A stretch of 64,000 nt of DNA, from positions 5,009,798 through 5,073,797 of the forward strand of contig NZ_CM007717.1 of the NCBI RefSeq assembly GCF_002019855.1. The letters run 5' to 3'. Positions within the stretch are counted from its first letter, which is position 1, and each line of letters starts with the position of its first letter. The stretch is from Streptomyces antibioticus (GTDB taxonomy: Bacteria > Actinomycetota > Actinomycetes > Streptomycetales > Streptomycetaceae). A model generated the notes under the pieces. That model made no database searches. It saw only the letters and a program-made list of their open reading frames with translations, and had not been told where the DNA came from. Positions 51,138-59,324 of the stretch are shown here, piece after piece. Both the position numbers and the translations under genes were made by a program.

Positions 51138-52029
51138 CACGACGACGGCGGGCGAGGCGGCGGACACGGCCCCTCGGGCACCGGTGCTGTGGACCTTCGG
51201 GCTGCTGCGCAACGAGCTGCTGACCGCCTTCCGGCGCTGGCGCACGCTCGCCCTGCTGGCCGTCCTGGCGGCGGTGCCGGTCCTGGTCGGCATCGCCGTG
51301 AAGATCGAGACCGGCGACGGCTCACCCGCCGGACCGGGCGGCGGCGGGGGCGGGGGCGGCCCGGCGTTCATCGCGCAGATCACCAACAACGGACTGTTCC
51401 TGGTCTTCACCGCGCTCGCCGCGACCCTGCCGTTCTTCCTGCCGATGGCGATCGGGGTGGTGGCGGGCGACGCGATCGCCGGCGAGTCCGCCGCGGGCAC
51501 CCTGCGCTACCTCCTCGTCGCCCCGGCGGGCCGCACCCGTCTGCTGCTCACCAAGTACGCCACCGTCATGGCGTTCTGCCTGGCGGCCACGCTGGTCGTC
51601 GCGGTGTCGGCGCTGGCGGTCGGCGCCCTGCTCTTCCCGCTCGGCGACCTCACCACCATCTCCGGGACGACGATCAGCTTCACCGACGGCCTGCTGCGGG
51701 CCCTGCTGATCGCGCTGGTCGTGGCCGCGTCCCTGACCGGCGTCGCGGCGCTCGGCCTGTTCGTCTCCACGCTGACCGGCAGCGGCATCGCGGCGATGGC
51801 GACGACGGTGGGCCTGCTGATCACCGTCCAGATCCTCGACCAGATCCCGCAGCTCCACGCGATCCAGCCGTATCTGTTCTCCCACTACTGGCTGTCCTTC
51901 GCCGACCTGATGCGCGAGCCCGTCTACTGGGACGAACTGGTCAGGAACCTCGGCCTCCAGGCGCTGTACGCCGCGGTGTTCGGCTCGGCGGCGTGGGCGC
52001 GGTTCACGACGAAGGACATCACGGCTTAG
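51124..52029 (+). CDS. ABC-2 type exporter permease
   Basis: A 301-residue membrane protein with six helices and the ABC-2 pattern GDAIAGESAAGTLRYLLVAPAGRTRLLLTKYA, which couples to the ATPase. A Gly-rich loop (PAGPGGGGGGGGPAF) follows the first helix. ATG 51124 lies inside the end of the ATPase gene. Its stop overlaps the stop of the convergent flavin reductase by a few nucleotides, so no terminator separates them. Confidence 0.9.
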   Translation: MSRADTTTAGEAADTAPRAPVLWTFGLLRNELLTAFRRWRTLALLAVLAAVPVLVGIAVKIETGDGSPAGPGGGGGGGGPAFIAQITNNGLFLVFTALAATLPFFLPMAIGVVAGDAIAGESAAGTLRYLLVAPAGRTRLLLTKYATVMAFCLAATLVVAVSALAVGALLFPLGDLTTISGTTISFTDGLLRALLIALVVAASLTGVAALGLFVSTLTGSGIAAMATTVGLLITVQILDQIPQLHAIQPYLFSHYWLSFADLMREPVYWDELVRNLGLQALYAAVFGSAAWARFTTKDITA

Positions 52030-52673
52030 GCGGTCGCCCCGGCCCCGGCCCCGGCCCCGGTCTCGGTTTCGGTTTCGGTTTCGGTTTCGTAAGGGAAACG
52101 GGCCAGGGGAGCTTCCTGCGCGAAGAACGTCTTGGCGCGGGCGAGCGCGGCGGTGTCGTTCAGGACGTCCCCCGGCTTGCTGCCGTTGCCGAGGAGCACC
52201 CCGCCGAACCGCATCTCCAGGTACGCGGCCGTGTGGTGCAGCGTGCCGTACAGCGGGTCGGCGACCTCGAACTCCTCGTGCGCGAGCGCCGTGACGCCCC
52301 AGAGCGTGCGCCCCGCCATCGTGGCCTTGAAGTCGACGCCGGGCGTGCGCAGCCAGCCGGACCAGTGGTCGAGGTAGCGCTTGGTGGGCGCGGACACGGA
52401 GTACCAGTACAGCGGGGAGGCGATCACCAGGTCCGTCGCCGCGAGCGTGGCGTCGAGCAGCAGTCCCGCGGCGCCTTCGGTCGGCCGCACATGGTCACTG
52501 TCGTGCCGCTGGTCCACGAACTCGGGCAGCGGGTGCTCCGTGAGGCTGATCCACTCCTGCTCCACCCCCTCGGGCAACTGCTCGGCGGCCCGGCGGGCCA
52601 GCAGTTCGGTGTTGCCCTCGTGGCCCTCGTCGCGGCTGCTGCCGAGCAGGAACAGGAAACGGCGGGTCGACAT
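52026..52673 (-). CDS. NADPH-dependent FMN reductase/flavodoxin-fold quinone reductase
   Basis: A 215-residue flavodoxin-like NAD(P)H oxidoreductase (FMN_red type). It begins with FLFLLGSSRDEGHEGNTELLARRA, the phosphate-binding loop for FMN, followed by SPLYWYSVSAPTKRYLD. Family members reduce flavins, quinones or azo compounds. The C-terminus ETETETETGAGAGAGA is coded by hexamer repeats and is probably disordered. Start ATG 52673 (MSTRRFLF) follows GGGGG. A perfect 7-bp inverted repeat in an AT-rich patch (52701-52720) just upstream may be its operator, suggesting induction by an unidentified repressor's ligand. Confidence 0.85.
   Translation of the reverse strand: MSTRRFLFLLGSSRDEGHEGNTELLARRAAEQLPEGVEQEWISLTEHPLPEFVDQRHDSDHVRPTEGAAGLLLDATLAATDLVIASPLYWYSVSAPTKRYLDHWSGWLRTPGVDFKATMAGRTLWGVTALAHEEFEVADPLYGTLHHTAAYLEMRFGGVLLGNGSKPGDVLNDTAALARAKTFFAQEAPLARFPYETETETETETGAGAGAGATA
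52034..52088 (-). repeat. Hexanucleotide repeats at the reductase C-terminus
   Basis: Three copies of GGCCCC-type hexamers followed by four TTTCGG-type hexamers encode the GAGAGA and ETETET tail. Hexamers preserve the frame, so expansion or loss would change only tail length. Confidence 0.85.
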
Positions 52674-52700
52674 GGGTCCCCCAGAAGTCGGCGTACGACA

Positions 52701-52720
52701 ATAATGCGCACCTGCATTAT
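52701..52720. promoter_or_regulatory. AT-rich inverted repeat, candidate operator of the flavin reductase
   Basis: ATAATGC (52701-52707) and GCATTAT (52714-52720) form a perfect 7-bp inverted repeat, spacer 6, located 28-47 nt upstream of the reductase start; on the minus strand it overlaps a TATAAT-like -10. MarR and TetR repressors often use such sites, but no such gene is adjacent. Confidence 0.5.
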
Positions 52721-52732
52721 ATGTGCATGCAA

Positions 52733-53920
52733 TCAAATGGGAAAGGGCAGAGGGCCGGGACACACGTCCGGAAGGGCCAGTTCGGCCGCCCGCGCCACCG
52801 CCACGAGCAGCTCCTCCCGCCCGTGCGCCGCGACGAGGTGGAGCCCCACGGGACAGCCGTCCGCCCCGAACCCGGCCGGCATGCTCGACGCCGGATGCCC
52901 GCTCAGGTTGAACGCCCAGGTCAACGCCGTCGAGTACCGGTCACCCGGCCCGTCGTGGCCGTGCGCGGCATGGGGAGTGGTGGGTGTCAGCAGCAGATCG
53001 GCCCGCTCGAAGAGCGCCACCAGCCGCAGATCGTTGGTCTCCCGGACCCGCCCGGCCTCCCGTGGATCGGCTCCCGGTGTCCGCAAGGCCGTCCAGGCGG
53101 GTCCCGGATCGACCAGCCCCACGTCCGCGTCACCCGCCGCCACCCGTACGACTCCGGCAGCGGCGAGCCGCGCGACGGCGGCCCGCGCCAGGGCGAGCGG
53201 CTCGGGGTCGGGCCGGGCGAACCCCAGATCGGGGGAGAAGACGGCAAGGGGCGCCGAACCCGCGGACGGGTCGGGGACGTCCCCGACCGTCACCCGCAGC
53301 CAGGCGGCCAGGTCCCCCGCCGACCGCGCGAGGACACCCGGTGCCGCGAGGCCGGTGCGGTCGGGGGACGGCAGCAGACCGTTCGTCGTCTTCAGCCCGA
53401 GGACACCGCACCAGGCGGCCGGGATCCGTACCGATCCCGCGCCGTCGCTGCCGGTGGCCAGCGGCACCAGACCGGCCGCGACGGCCGCCGCCGCCCCCGC
53501 GGAGGAACCGCCCGGCGTACGGTCGGCGCGCCAGGGGTTGACGGTACGGCCGTGAGCACCGAGCCCCCAGGTCTGCCAGGCGGTACCGGGCCCGGGCACG
53601 GCGGTCGCCCCGACGGGCACACACCCCGCCGCGACCAGCGCCCCCACCCCGTACCGCCCCTTCACTCCCACCGGCACACCGGCGAGCGGCAACCACTCCC
53701 CACCGGCAACCCGGGCATCGACGGCACGGGCCCGCTCCAGAGCCGCGTCTTCCCACACCTCGGAAAAGGCATGCAGGACGGAGTCCACCCGCCGGATCCG
53801 CCCGAGCGCCTCCCGGACGACATCGACAGCCCGCAATTCCCCACTCCGCACGGCGTCGGCGACACCGACCGCCGACAGGGGTTCCTCCTCGCCCCCGACC
53901 CCGTCCGCCGTCGTCCCCAT
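52733..53920 (-). CDS. Amidase signature family hydrolase
   Basis: A 395-residue amidase, somewhat shorter than the usual 450-500. The Ser-cisSer-Lys triad is visible: Lys87 in GVKGRYG, Ser140 in TPGGSSAG and Ser163 in GSDGAGSVRIPA. The substrate is unknown; members hydrolyse amides, ureas or Glu-tRNA intermediates, but the short sequence and isolated position argue against GatA. The ATG at 53920 (MGTTADGVGG) follows GAGGAGGGG, much stronger than the upstream in-frame starts. It is divergent from the TPR-like gene, with a 16-bp palindrome between them. Confidence 0.88.
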   Translation of the reverse strand: MGTTADGVGGEEEPLSAVGVADAVRSGELRAVDVVREALGRIRRVDSVLHAFSEVWEDAALERARAVDARVAGGEWLPLAGVPVGVKGRYGVGALVAAGCVPVGATAVPGPGTAWQTWGLGAHGRTVNPWRADRTPGGSSAGAAAAVAAGLVPLATGSDGAGSVRIPAAWCGVLGLKTTNGLLPSPDRTGLAAPGVLARSAGDLAAWLRVTVGDVPDPSAGSAPLAVFSPDLGFARPDPEPLALARAAVARLAAAGVVRVAAGDADVGLVDPGPAWTALRTPGADPREAGRVRETNDLRLVALFERADLLLTPTTPHAAHGHDGPGDRYSTALTWAFNLSGHPASSMPAGFGADGCPVGLHLVAAHGREELLVAVARAAELALPDVCPGPLPFPI

Positions 53921-54033
53921 GGCCCGTCCCCTCCTCGCCGTCCCGTCCCGCACACCGGTCGTGGATCCTTGGAACGAGGCTGTGACGTCGCGGTGACGTG
54001 CACATCGGGGGCGAGCGGCGAAACTCAACGGTA

Positions 54034-54049
54034 CGTGTACGCGTACACG
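54034..54049. promoter_or_regulatory. 16-bp perfect palindrome in a divergent promoter
   Basis: CGTGTACGCGTACACG reads the same on both strands. It lies 24 nt upstream of the TPR-like gene and 114 nt from the amidase start, an apt place for a dimeric regulator serving one or both genes. The regulator is unknown. Confidence 0.5.
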
Positions 54050-54072
54050 CACCTGGACGACGTGAGGAACCG

Positions 54073-55200
54073 ATGTACGGACTCAGCCACGAGACGAAGC
54101 TGGACCAGCCTGAACCGCAGCCCGCCGTGGCGGCGCCCCTCGACGTCCATGTCCGCGCGGACGGCACGGCGACCGTCGGCGGCGTGCAGGTCGCGGCGGC
54201 CGACGGCGAGGAGATCCAGCGGGCCGTCCTGAGCCATCTGCACCGCGTCGCCCTCGCCACCGGGCACCCGGTCCTCGTCACCGTCCACGACGAACGCATC
54301 GGGTACGTCGTCCCCCTGCGCGTCGACCCGGACGGCGCCAGCCACTTCACGGCGGAGCCCCTGCGCACGACCACCCGTCCGGCGCAGCCGACGGCACCCG
54401 AGACCACCGACACTCCCGAGCCCCGTCGGGACCTGCCCACGCAGCAGCTCCACCACGTCGCCCCCGCCCCCGCCTCTGCCCCCGGCACCGTCGCCGCCCC
54501 CACCGGCGTCTTCGGCCCGCCGCCGGTCATGGACGCCGTACCGATCCCGGAAGCCGTACCGATCCCGGAAGTCGCACCGGCACCGGCACCGGCACCCGCC
54601 CCCGTCGTCTCCGTCGTCCCCGCCGGCACCGGCCCCCGTGACGATCCCGACCCCCGGCACACCCCCGCCCGCGGCTTCGACGCCGTCGCCGAGGCCGTGC
54701 TCGGGGAGGACCCCCGCACCCTGCCGGGCAGCGACGCGCCCGCGCTCCTGGGCGAGTCGGTGGCGCAGATCAACGAAGCCGTGCGGGCGGGCCGTACCGA
54801 CACCGCGGCCGCCCTCGCGGAACGGACGGTGACCGAGGCGTCGGGAACACTGGGGCCGGAGCACCCCGAGGTGCTCCGGCTCCGTGAACTCGGCGCGTAC
54901 ATCGCCTACTTGGCGGGCGACCCGCTGCGTTCCTTCCACGCCTCCCTCGAACTGGCCAGGATCCACCGCCGCGCCCGGGACGCCGAGGCCGCGTACGGCA
55001 ACGTCCAGAGCGCGGCGACGGCCTGGCGTGCCGTACGCGACCCCTTCCAGGGCCTGAACCTGGGCGGCGAACTCATCGCCCTGTGGACCGAGTTGGCCGC
55101 AGAGGGCGGACCGGCCGCCGACGACGCCGAGGAACTGGACACGGCCCGCGCCCGCATGCTCCGCCTGACCGAACGGGCCCGGAAGGCGGCGGACGCGTAG
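54073..55200 (+). CDS. Protein with Pro/Ala-rich middle and TPR-like C-terminal domain
   Basis: A 375-residue protein. The first 110 residues form a small domain (APLDVHVRADGTATVGGVQVAAADGEEIQRAVLSHLHRVALATGHPVLVTVHDERIGYVVPLRVDPDG) that recurs in actinobacterial secretion- or regulation-related proteins. Then a low-complexity Pro/Ala linker (VPIPEAVPIPEVAPAPAPAPAP), and a helical TPR-like C-terminal half (about 230-370) with tetratricopeptide-type spacing (LGESVAQINEAVRAGRTDTAAALAERTV ... YLAGDPLRSFHASLELARIHRRARD). Likely a scaffold for protein-protein contacts. Function unknown. ATG 54073 follows GAGGAA. It converges with the aminopeptidase gene. Confidence 0.75.
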   Translation: MYGLSHETKLDQPEPQPAVAAPLDVHVRADGTATVGGVQVAAADGEEIQRAVLSHLHRVALATGHPVLVTVHDERIGYVVPLRVDPDGASHFTAEPLRTTTRPAQPTAPETTDTPEPRRDLPTQQLHHVAPAPASAPGTVAAPTGVFGPPPVMDAVPIPEAVPIPEVAPAPAPAPAPVVSVVPAGTGPRDDPDPRHTPARGFDAVAEAVLGEDPRTLPGSDAPALLGESVAQINEAVRAGRTDTAAALAERTVTEASGTLGPEHPEVLRLRELGAYIAYLAGDPLRSFHASLELARIHRRARDAEAAYGNVQSAATAWRAVRDPFQGLNLGGELIALWTELAAEGGPAADDAEELDTARARMLRLTERARKAADA

Positions 55201-55231
55201 CCGTCAAGGCGACGGCGTCAGGACGGCGGCG

Positions 55232-56182
55232 TCAGGACGACAGCGTCCACACCGCGTACGCCAGCGCGTCCCCGTTGCGGTCCAGCGCCGTGTCGTTGAT
55301 GTTGGCCGTGGTGTCGCAGGACGAGTGGTAGCAGCGGTCGAACGCGGTGGCCGTACCGCCCCACTTGGCGACCTGCGCGGCGGTCTTGACCCGGCTGGCG
55401 CCGGTGAACAGACCGCCGACCGGGACGCCCGCGCTCTTGAACGGCGCGTGGTCGGAACGGCCGTCGCCCTCGGTCTCGATCTCCGTCGGGACGCCGATGC
55501 CCGCGAAGTAGTCCTTGAAGGTCTTCTCGATCGCCGCGTTGTCGTCGTAGACGAAGTAGCCGGGGTTCGGCGAGCCGATCATGTCGAAGTTGAGGTATCC
55601 GTTGATCCGCGCGCGGTTCGCCGACGACAGGCTGTTGACGTAGTACCGGGAGCCGACGAGACCCAGCTCCTCCGCGCCCCACCAGGCGAACCGCAGATGC
55701 TTCGTGGGCCGGTAGTTCGTGCGCGCGACCGTCAGCGCCGCCTCCAGGACGGCCGACGAGCCGGAGCCGTTGTCGTTGATGCCGGCGCCCGAGGTGACGC
55801 TGTCGAGATGGGACCCGGCCATGATCACCTGGTTGGTGTCGCCGCCCGGCCAGTCGGCGATCAGGTTGTAGCCGGTGCGGCCGCCCGAGGTGAAGGACTG
55901 CACGGTGGTGGTGAAGCCGACGGCGTCCAGCTTGCCCTTCACATAGTTCAGCGAGGCGGTGTAGCCGGCCCGGCCGTGGGCTCTGTTGCCGCCGTTGGCC
56001 GTGGCGATGGACTGGAGCTGTGCGAGATGCGCCTTGACGTTGGCGACGGGCAGGTCGGGCGCGGCGGCGACCGCCGCGGGTTCGGGGGCGGGCGCCGCGC
56101 CGGCTATGGATCCGGTGGCGAGCAGGGTGACGGTGGCGACGGCGACGGACGCCGCCGCCCGCCCGGAGACGGAGAGCTTCAT
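55232..56182 (-). CDS. Secreted M28 aminopeptidase (aminopeptidase S-like)
   Basis: A 316-residue secreted zinc aminopeptidase. The signal peptide covers about residues 1-30 (ending AGA-APAPEP). The two-zinc site is formed by His125 (GSHLDSV), Asp137 (GINDNGSG), Glu171-172 (WGAEELGLVGS), Asp200 (NFDMIGS) and His286 (CYHSSCD). Closely resembles the Streptomyces griseus aminopeptidase. It removes N-terminal amino acids from peptides outside the cell. The ATG 56182 (MKLSVSGRAA) is followed directly by the signal. The last codons overlap a short 12-bp direct repeat. Confidence 0.94.
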   Translation of the reverse strand: MKLSVSGRAAASVAVATVTLLATGSIAGAAPAPEPAAVAAAPDLPVANVKAHLAQLQSIATANGGNRAHGRAGYTASLNYVKGKLDAVGFTTTVQSFTSGGRTGYNLIADWPGGDTNQVIMAGSHLDSVTSGAGINDNGSGSSAVLEAALTVARTNYRPTKHLRFAWWGAEELGLVGSRYYVNSLSSANRARINGYLNFDMIGSPNPGYFVYDDNAAIEKTFKDYFAGIGVPTEIETEGDGRSDHAPFKSAGVPVGGLFTGASRVKTAAQVAKWGGTATAFDRCYHSSCDTTANINDTALDRNGDALAYAVWTLSS

Positions 56183-56305
56183 GTGGGGGGCTCCGATTCC
56201 AGTGTGAGTGGGGTGTCTGGATGGTGAAGCCGTGGCCAACACTCCGTCAAGAGCGCCATCCGGACAGGGAGTTCACATTCCGGAGCCCTCACACACGAAC
56301 GCGCG

Positions 56306-56800
56306 TCACTGCACGCAGAACTCGTTCCCCTCGGGGTCCGCCATCACCACCCACTGCCCGGAGGACTCCTTCACCTCCCGCAGCACACTCGCCCCCAGCG
56401 CGGTGAGCCGCTCCACCTCGTCGGCCAGCCGCCCCGCGCCCGGGTGCAGATCCAGATGCAGCCGGTTCTTCCCGGACTTCGCCTCCGGCACCCGCTGGAA
56501 CAACAGCCGCCGCCCCAGCCCGGTCCCGCTGTCGGCGTCGAACGGATCGTCCGGATGGCGTACGGCGATCAGGTCCCGGAAGGCCGGGCGGCCGTGGAAC
56601 TCCAGGGTCGCCGCGCCCGGCAGCGCGCCCATCTCGAGGAGCCGCTCGACGAGCGCGCTGTTGTCCTCGACCTCGTAGTGCAGCGCCGCGGCCCAGAAGT
56701 CGGCCTGGGTGTGCGGATCGGCGGAGTCGATCACGAGCTTCCAGTGCACGGGCGTGGGTGCGGACGCGGGCGCGGATTCGGATGCGGGTGTCTGAGTCAT
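56306..56800 (-). CDS. VOC/glyoxalase family protein
   Basis: A 164-residue vicinal-oxygen-chelate fold protein (glyoxalase-like). The N-terminal part TPVHWKLVIDSADPHTQADFWAAALHYEVE and the C-terminal GASVLREVKESSGQWVVMADPEGNEFCVQ are typical of Glyoxalase_6-type members. The first 15 residues are low-complexity (TPASESAPASAPT). Function unknown; many bind small substrates or metals. Start ATG 56800. Confidence 0.85.
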   Translation of the reverse strand: MTQTPASESAPASAPTPVHWKLVIDSADPHTQADFWAAALHYEVEDNSALVERLLEMGALPGAATLEFHGRPAFRDLIAVRHPDDPFDADSGTGLGRRLLFQRVPEAKSGKNRLHLDLHPGAGRLADEVERLTALGASVLREVKESSGQWVVMADPEGNEFCVQ

Positions 56801-56844
56801 ACGGCCCACTCAACCAGCCCGTCCGGCGTTCGCGACCGAATTTC

Positions 56845-57816
56845 TCAGGGCCGAACGGGGTCCGCGCCGGCCGGTACCGCGGGGGACTCCACCGTGGCGG
56901 GGGCGGTCACACCGAGAGGCCGCCGCGGTCGCAGCGAGGCACGCCACGCGTCCGCCGTCAGCAGCGCCAGCGCCAGCCACACCAGCGCGAACCCGGCCCA
57001 CCGCTCCACCGGCATCTCCTCGCCGAAGTAGAGGACGCCCAGCAGGAACTGGAACACGGGCGCGAGGTACTGGAGCAGCCCCAGCGTGGACAGCGGCACC
57101 CGGATCGCGGCCGCGCCGAAGCAGACCAGCGGCAGCGCGGTGACCACACCGGTGGAGGCCAGCAGGAGCGCGTGACCGGTGCCCTCGGCCGCGAACGTGG
57201 AGTCGCCGCGCCCGGACAGCCACAGCAGATAGACCAGGGCGGGCAGGAACTGGACGGCGGTCTCGGCGGTCAGCGACTCGACCCCGCCGAGGTTGACCTT
57301 CTTCTTCACCAGCCCGTAGACGGCGAACGAGAAGGCCAGACAGAGGGAGATCCACGGCGGCCGCCCGTAGCCGATGGTCAGCACCAGCACCGCGGCGGCG
57401 CCGACACCGACCGCCGCCCACTGCACCGGCCGCAGCCGCTCCTTCAGCAGCAGCACGCCCATGGCGATGGTGACCAGCGGGTTGATGAAGTAGCCGAGCG
57501 ATGCCTCGACGACATGGCCGCTGTTCACGGCCCAGATGTAGACGCCCCAGTTCACGGTGATCACGGCCGCGGCGATCACGACCAGACCGAGCCGGCGCGG
57601 CTGGCGCAGCAGCTCCCCGGCCCACGCCCAGCGCCGGACGAAGAGCAGCGCGGCGGCGACGAAGACCAGGGACCACACCATGCGGTGGGCAAGGATCTCC
57701 ACCGATCCGGCGGGCTTGAGGAGCGGCCAGAAGAGGGGGACGAGCCCCCACATCCCGTAGGCGGCGAAGCCGTTCAGCAGACCTGTGCGGCCCTCATTCG
57801 TCGACGACCCGGCCAC
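56845..57816 (-). CDS. rarD: RarD/EamA-type permease
   Basis: A 323-residue membrane protein with ten helices in two EamA repeats. Signatures include GFAAYGMWGLVPLFWPLLKPAG, WSLVFVAA, ITVNWGVYIWAVNSGHVVEASLGYFINPL and GLLQYLAPVFQFLLGVLYFGE. RarD-type proteins are putative exporters with an unknown substrate. GTG 57816 follows GAAGGAG. A long hairpin lies upstream at 57873-57920. Confidence 0.9.
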   Translation of the reverse strand: MAGSSTNEGRTGLLNGFAAYGMWGLVPLFWPLLKPAGSVEILAHRMVWSLVFVAAALLFVRRWAWAGELLRQPRRLGLVVIAAAVITVNWGVYIWAVNSGHVVEASLGYFINPLVTIAMGVLLLKERLRPVQWAAVGVGAAAVLVLTIGYGRPPWISLCLAFSFAVYGLVKKKVNLGGVESLTAETAVQFLPALVYLLWLSGRGDSTFAAEGTGHALLLASTGVVTALPLVCFGAAAIRVPLSTLGLLQYLAPVFQFLLGVLYFGEEMPVERWAGFALVWLALALLTADAWRASLRPRRPLGVTAPATVESPAVPAGADPVRP

Positions 57817-57872
57817 GGGCTTCTCCTTCTTCTCACGTCCCTGAGCGTTCCACGCGAAGGTAACGCCGAGGA

Positions 57873-57920
57873 CCCCCGCCTGTCATGCCCGTATCGCCAT
57901 ACGGTCATGACAGGCGGGGG
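57873..57920. terminator. Long hairpin between the QorB-like and RarD genes
   Basis: CCCCCGCCTGTCATG (57873-57887) pairs perfectly with CATGACAGGCGGGGG (57906-57920). An inner stem CCGTAT/ATACGG with 4-nt loop continues after one mismatch, so the total is a 48-nt near-palindrome. It lies 30 nt past the stop of the QorB-like gene on the minus strand. It most likely terminates that gene but could also be bound as DNA, because it sits just upstream of rarD. Confidence 0.7.
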
Positions 57921-57950
57921 TGGCCGGTCCGTGAGGGCTCCGGCGGGCCG

Positions 57951-58805
57951 TCAGCCCTTGAGCGCCGCCGTGATCGCCTCCGTCACCGGGGTCGTCGGGC
58001 GGCCGATCAGCCGGGACAGGTCGCCGCCGGTGACGACCAGCTCGCCCTTCTCGATCGAGGCGTCCACACCGGCGAGGACCGCGGCGAACTGCTCGGGCAG
58101 CCCGGCGCCGGTCAGGATGCCGGTCAGGGCCTCGGTGGACACGGGGGTGTGGACGATCTCCCGCCCGGTCTGCCGGCTCAGCTCGGCCGCGTACTCCGTG
58201 AGGCTCCACGCCTCGTCGCCGCCCAGCTCGTACGTCCGGTTCTCATGGCCCTCGCCGGTCAGGACGGCGACGGCGGCGGCCGCGTAGTCGGCGCGGGAGG
58301 CGGAGGAGATCCGGCCCTCACCGGCCGCGGAGACGACCGCGTCGTGCTCCAGGACCGGGGCGAGCTGCTCGGTGTAGTTCTCGTGGTACCAGCCGTTGCG
58401 CAGCAGCGTGTAGGGGACACCGGAGGCGGTCAGCGCCCGCTCGGTGGCGCGGTGGTCGTCGGCCAGGGCGGCGGTCAGCGTGCCCGGCGCGCTGGTGTAC
58501 GCCAGCAGCGCGACACCGGCGGCCTTCGCCGCGTCGATGACGACCTGGTGCTGCTGCGGGCGGCCCTTGTCGAACTCGTTGCCCGAGATCAGCAGCACCT
58601 TGTCGCCGGCCGCGAACAGGCCGTCGAAGGTCTCGGGGGTGTTGTAGTCGGCGACCGCGAGCCGGACGCCGCGGGCCGCGAGGTCGGCGGCCTTGGCCTC
58701 GTCACGCACGACGGCCGTGATCTCCCGCGCCGGGACCTTCTCCAGCAACTGCTCCACGACGTGGCGGCCGAGCTGTCCGGTGGCTCCGGTGACGACGATG
58801 CTCAT
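57951..58805 (-). CDS. NmrA-like NAD(P)H-binding oxidoreductase (QorB-like)
   Basis: A 284-residue atypical short-chain dehydrogenase with NAD(P)H-binding loop GATGQLG (7-13), similar to the NAD(P)H:quinone oxidoreductase QorB/YtfG of E. coli and Qor2 of Corynebacterium glutamicum. Such enzymes lower quinone stress. ATG 58805 (MSIVVTGATG) has GGAG upstream. The gene is divergent from an HxlR regulator with an operator-like repeat between them, as in the known QorR-qor2 pair. Confidence 0.88.
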   Translation of the reverse strand: MSIVVTGATGQLGRHVVEQLLEKVPAREITAVVRDEAKAADLAARGVRLAVADYNTPETFDGLFAAGDKVLLISGNEFDKGRPQQHQVVIDAAKAAGVALLAYTSAPGTLTAALADDHRATERALTASGVPYTLLRNGWYHENYTEQLAPVLEHDAVVSAAGEGRISSASRADYAAAAVAVLTGEGHENRTYELGGDEAWSLTEYAAELSRQTGREIVHTPVSTEALTGILTGAGLPEQFAAVLAGVDASIEKGELVVTGGDLSRLIGRPTTPVTEAITAALKG

Positions 58806-58873
58806 GGGTGCGAACTCCAGGTGGGGGTGGGTGGGACTGACACTCACCCTAGAAGCTGCACTAACTGAAAGAA

Positions 58874-58898
58874 AGTACCCACTTTGAAGTAAGGTACT
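58874..58898. promoter_or_regulatory. Nested inverted repeat, candidate HxlR operator
   Basis: AGTACC (58874-58879) and GGTACT (58893-58898) form a perfect outer inverted repeat, and ACTT-TG-AAGT lies inside. The AT-rich site is between the divergent QorB-like and HxlR genes and just before the HxlR start, fitting autorepression and control of both genes. Confidence 0.65.
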
Positions 58899-58901
58899 GG
58901 C

Positions 58902-59300
58902 ATGGCAGTAAGCAACGTGAGGCCGTCCGCGCCCGCCGGCGAGGAGATGTGCCCCTACCGGCTGGTCCTCGAACACGTCACCAGCCGCTGGGGCGTCCTC
59001 GTCCTCATCCACCTGCTCGACCGGCCGCACCGCTTCAGCGAGCTGCGCCGGGCGATCGGCCGGGTCAGCGAGAAGATGCTGACCCAGACCCTCCAGACCC
59101 TGGAGCGCGACGGCCTGGTCCACCGCGACGCCAAGCCGGTCATCCCGCCGCGCGTCGACTACTCCCTCACCGGCCTCGGCCGCGAGGCGGCGGAGCAGGT
59201 GAGCGCCCTCGCCGGCTGGACGCAGGAGCGCATGGACCAGGTCGAACGGGCCCGCGCCGCATACGACGAGGCCCGGGAGCCGGACTCCCGGGCCTCGTGA
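58902..59300 (+). CDS. HxlR family transcriptional regulator (QorR-like)
   Basis: A 132-residue regulator with a winged helix of the HxlR type (VTSRWGVLVLIHLLDRPHRFSELRRAIGRVSEKMLTQTLQTLERDGLVHRD). Its only cysteine, Cys17 in EEMCPYRL, is at the position where thiol-sensing members such as QorR and YodB keep their redox Cys. It probably represses the divergent QorB-like gene and itself, and lets go when oxidised by quinones or disulfide stress. Start ATG 58902, directly behind the operator. Confidence 0.9.
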   Translation: MAVSNVRPSAPAGEEMCPYRLVLEHVTSRWGVLVLIHLLDRPHRFSELRRAIGRVSEKMLTQTLQTLERDGLVHRDAKPVIPPRVDYSLTGLGREAAEQVSALAGWTQERMDQVERARAAYDEAREPDSRAS

Positions 59301-59324
59301 CCGGCTGCTGGCGGTCCTGACGGC

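Noticed and set aside
52026..52029. Overlap of the permease and flavin reductase genes as a sign of a mis-called gene
   Set aside because: Both proteins are well supported; the overlap is just of converging stop codons (TAG on plus, TAA on minus).
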